A stretch of DNA of 64,000 nt from Streptomyces fildesensis (lineage in GTDB: Bacteria; Actinomycetota; Actinomycetes; Streptomycetales; Streptomycetaceae), in contig NZ_JAAIKO010000007.1 of NCBI RefSeq assembly GCF_016107395.1, forward strand, positions 1 through 64,000, given 5' to 3'. Both the position numbers and the translations under genes were made by a program. Within the stretch, counting starts at the first letter, position 1. Each line of letters starts with the position of its first letter. The notes beneath the pieces are model-generated. The model ran no database searches, was not told the origin of the DNA, and saw nothing but the letters and a program-made list of their open reading frames with translations. Positions 63,371 through 64,000 of the stretch are shown here, piece by piece.

Positions 63371-64000
63371 GTGAGATCGAAGCGGATACCCAAGCTGGTC
63401 GCGGGCTCGCTCGCGGCCAGTCTGATGCTTCTCGGCGGGCCGGTGCTCCGGGCCGCGGCGGCCGAGGCCGCCCCCAATGTGGCGGCGGGGAAGACGGCCT
63501 CGGCCAGCGCCTCCAGCGGCGGCAGCACGGCCGGAAACCTCAACGACGGTGACCAGTCCACGTACTGGGAGGGCAACGGCAGCGCCCTCCCGCAGTGGGC
63601 GCAGGTCGACCTCGGGCGCAGCAGAACCATTGACCAGGTGACTCTTAAGGTCCCGGCCGGCTGGTCGAGTCGCACCCAGACGCTCGCCGTGCAGGGCAGC
63701 GCGGACGGCACGAGCTACGAGACGATCGTCAGTTCCGCCAAGTACGTCTTCGCTCCCAGCTCCGGCAACGCCGTGAAGATCACGTTCCCGGCGGCCAACA
63801 CCCGTTTCGTCCGCGTCGCCGTCACGGCGAACACCGCCAAGCCGGCCGCTCAGATCTCCGAACTGCAGGTCTCGGAGGCGGCGGCCTCGACCGTCAACCT
63901 CGCCATCTCCAAGACCACCACGGCGAGCAGCTCCAACTCCCCCTACGTGGCGGGCAACGCCAACGACAGCAACCAGGCCAGCTACTGGGAGAGCAACAAC
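63371..64000 (+). CDS. Secreted multi-discoidin protein (5' part, cut by window end)
   Basis: The frame starts with GTG at 63371 after AGAGGAA and runs to the window end with no stop (210 codons seen). The signal peptide (LVAGSLAASLMLLGG) is followed by a complete discoidin/F5/8 type C domain (about 35-160; NDGDQSTYWEGNGSALPQWA) and the start of a second (NDSNQASYWESNN). Such N-terminal tandem discoidin modules usually precede a catalytic carbohydrate-active domain, which lies outside the window. Confidence 0.85.
   Translation, partial: MRSKRIPKLVAGSLAASLMLLGGPVLRAAAAEAAPNVAAGKTASASASSGGSTAGNLNDGDQSTYWEGNGSALPQWAQVDLGRSRTIDQVTLKVPAGWSSRTQTLAVQGSADGTSYETIVSSAKYVFAPSSGNAVKITFPAANTRFVRVAVTANTAKPAAQISELQVSEAAASTVNLAISKTTTASSSNSPYVAGNANDSNQASYWESNN

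Overview
The window looks like a piece of a Streptomyces chromosome. The evidence is very high GC with strong third-position GC bias, many Sec/Tat-exported hydrolases, ATGA and GTGA start/stop overlaps, LacI/CebR-type operators in front of cellulases, and conserved actinobacterial families (DUF309, UBP zinc finger beside a CPA1 antiporter, TAP-like S33 peptidase, S53 peptidase). No rRNA, tRNA, CRISPR array, insertion sequence or phage gene was recognised.

Region 1 (about 1.3-12.8 kb) is a compact locus for degradation of steroid rings C and D (HIP pathway). Its order is close to the mycobacterial KstR2 regulon: two SDR dehydrogenases, echA20, ipdA, ipdB and ipdC on one side; ipdF, kstR2 and fadA6 followed by an adenosine deaminase on another arm; and the acyl-CoA dehydrogenase pair ipdE1/ipdE2. 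Two near-identical 18-bp operators that fit the published KstR2 consensus sit in the two divergent promoter regions (3174-3191 and 10616-10633).

Region 2 (12.8-27 kb) is mixed: a stand-alone secreted TNT-fold protein (candidate NAD+ glycohydrolase), an L,D-transpeptidase, DUF309, a trypsin-like protease, a TAP-like peptidase, regulators, a 1380-residue sedolisin (S53) with Kelch and carboxypeptidase-regulatory modules, a TrmB/LuxR-type regulator and panD.

Region 3 (27-47 kb) is a carbohydrate-use island. It holds a discoidin/beta-helix protein and a three-discoidin GH16 glucanase, with GAGAGCGCTCTC-type palindromes nearby. It holds a complete YtfQ-YtfR-YtfT-YjfF-like sugar importer with a LacI regulator and galM. 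Divergent GH5 and GH6 cellulases carry CebR boxes, and a GH2 enzyme carries a CBM42 (AbfB) domain. A shared TTTnCAACGTT-type operator in the importer promoter and the GH2 upstream region suggests one regulon, possibly for galactofuranose or arabinose-containing polymers.

Region 4 (47-64 kb) is mostly housekeeping and accessory: alpha/beta hydrolase, SRPBCC proteins, an ECF-like sigma factor, a SLATT-type membrane protein, a GlsB-like protein, a CPA1 antiporter with a UBP zinc-finger protein, a serine hydrolase, DUF1254, the fadH-PadR pair, LysR and ArsR regulators, a GH71/99-like protein with a discoidin domain, and the 5' end of another discoidin protein cut by the window edge.

Two themes cross the window. 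Short tandem repeats recur at gene ends and in promoters (9-, 12-, 18- and 6-bp units), and discoidin (F5/8 type C) domains recur in four secreted proteins.
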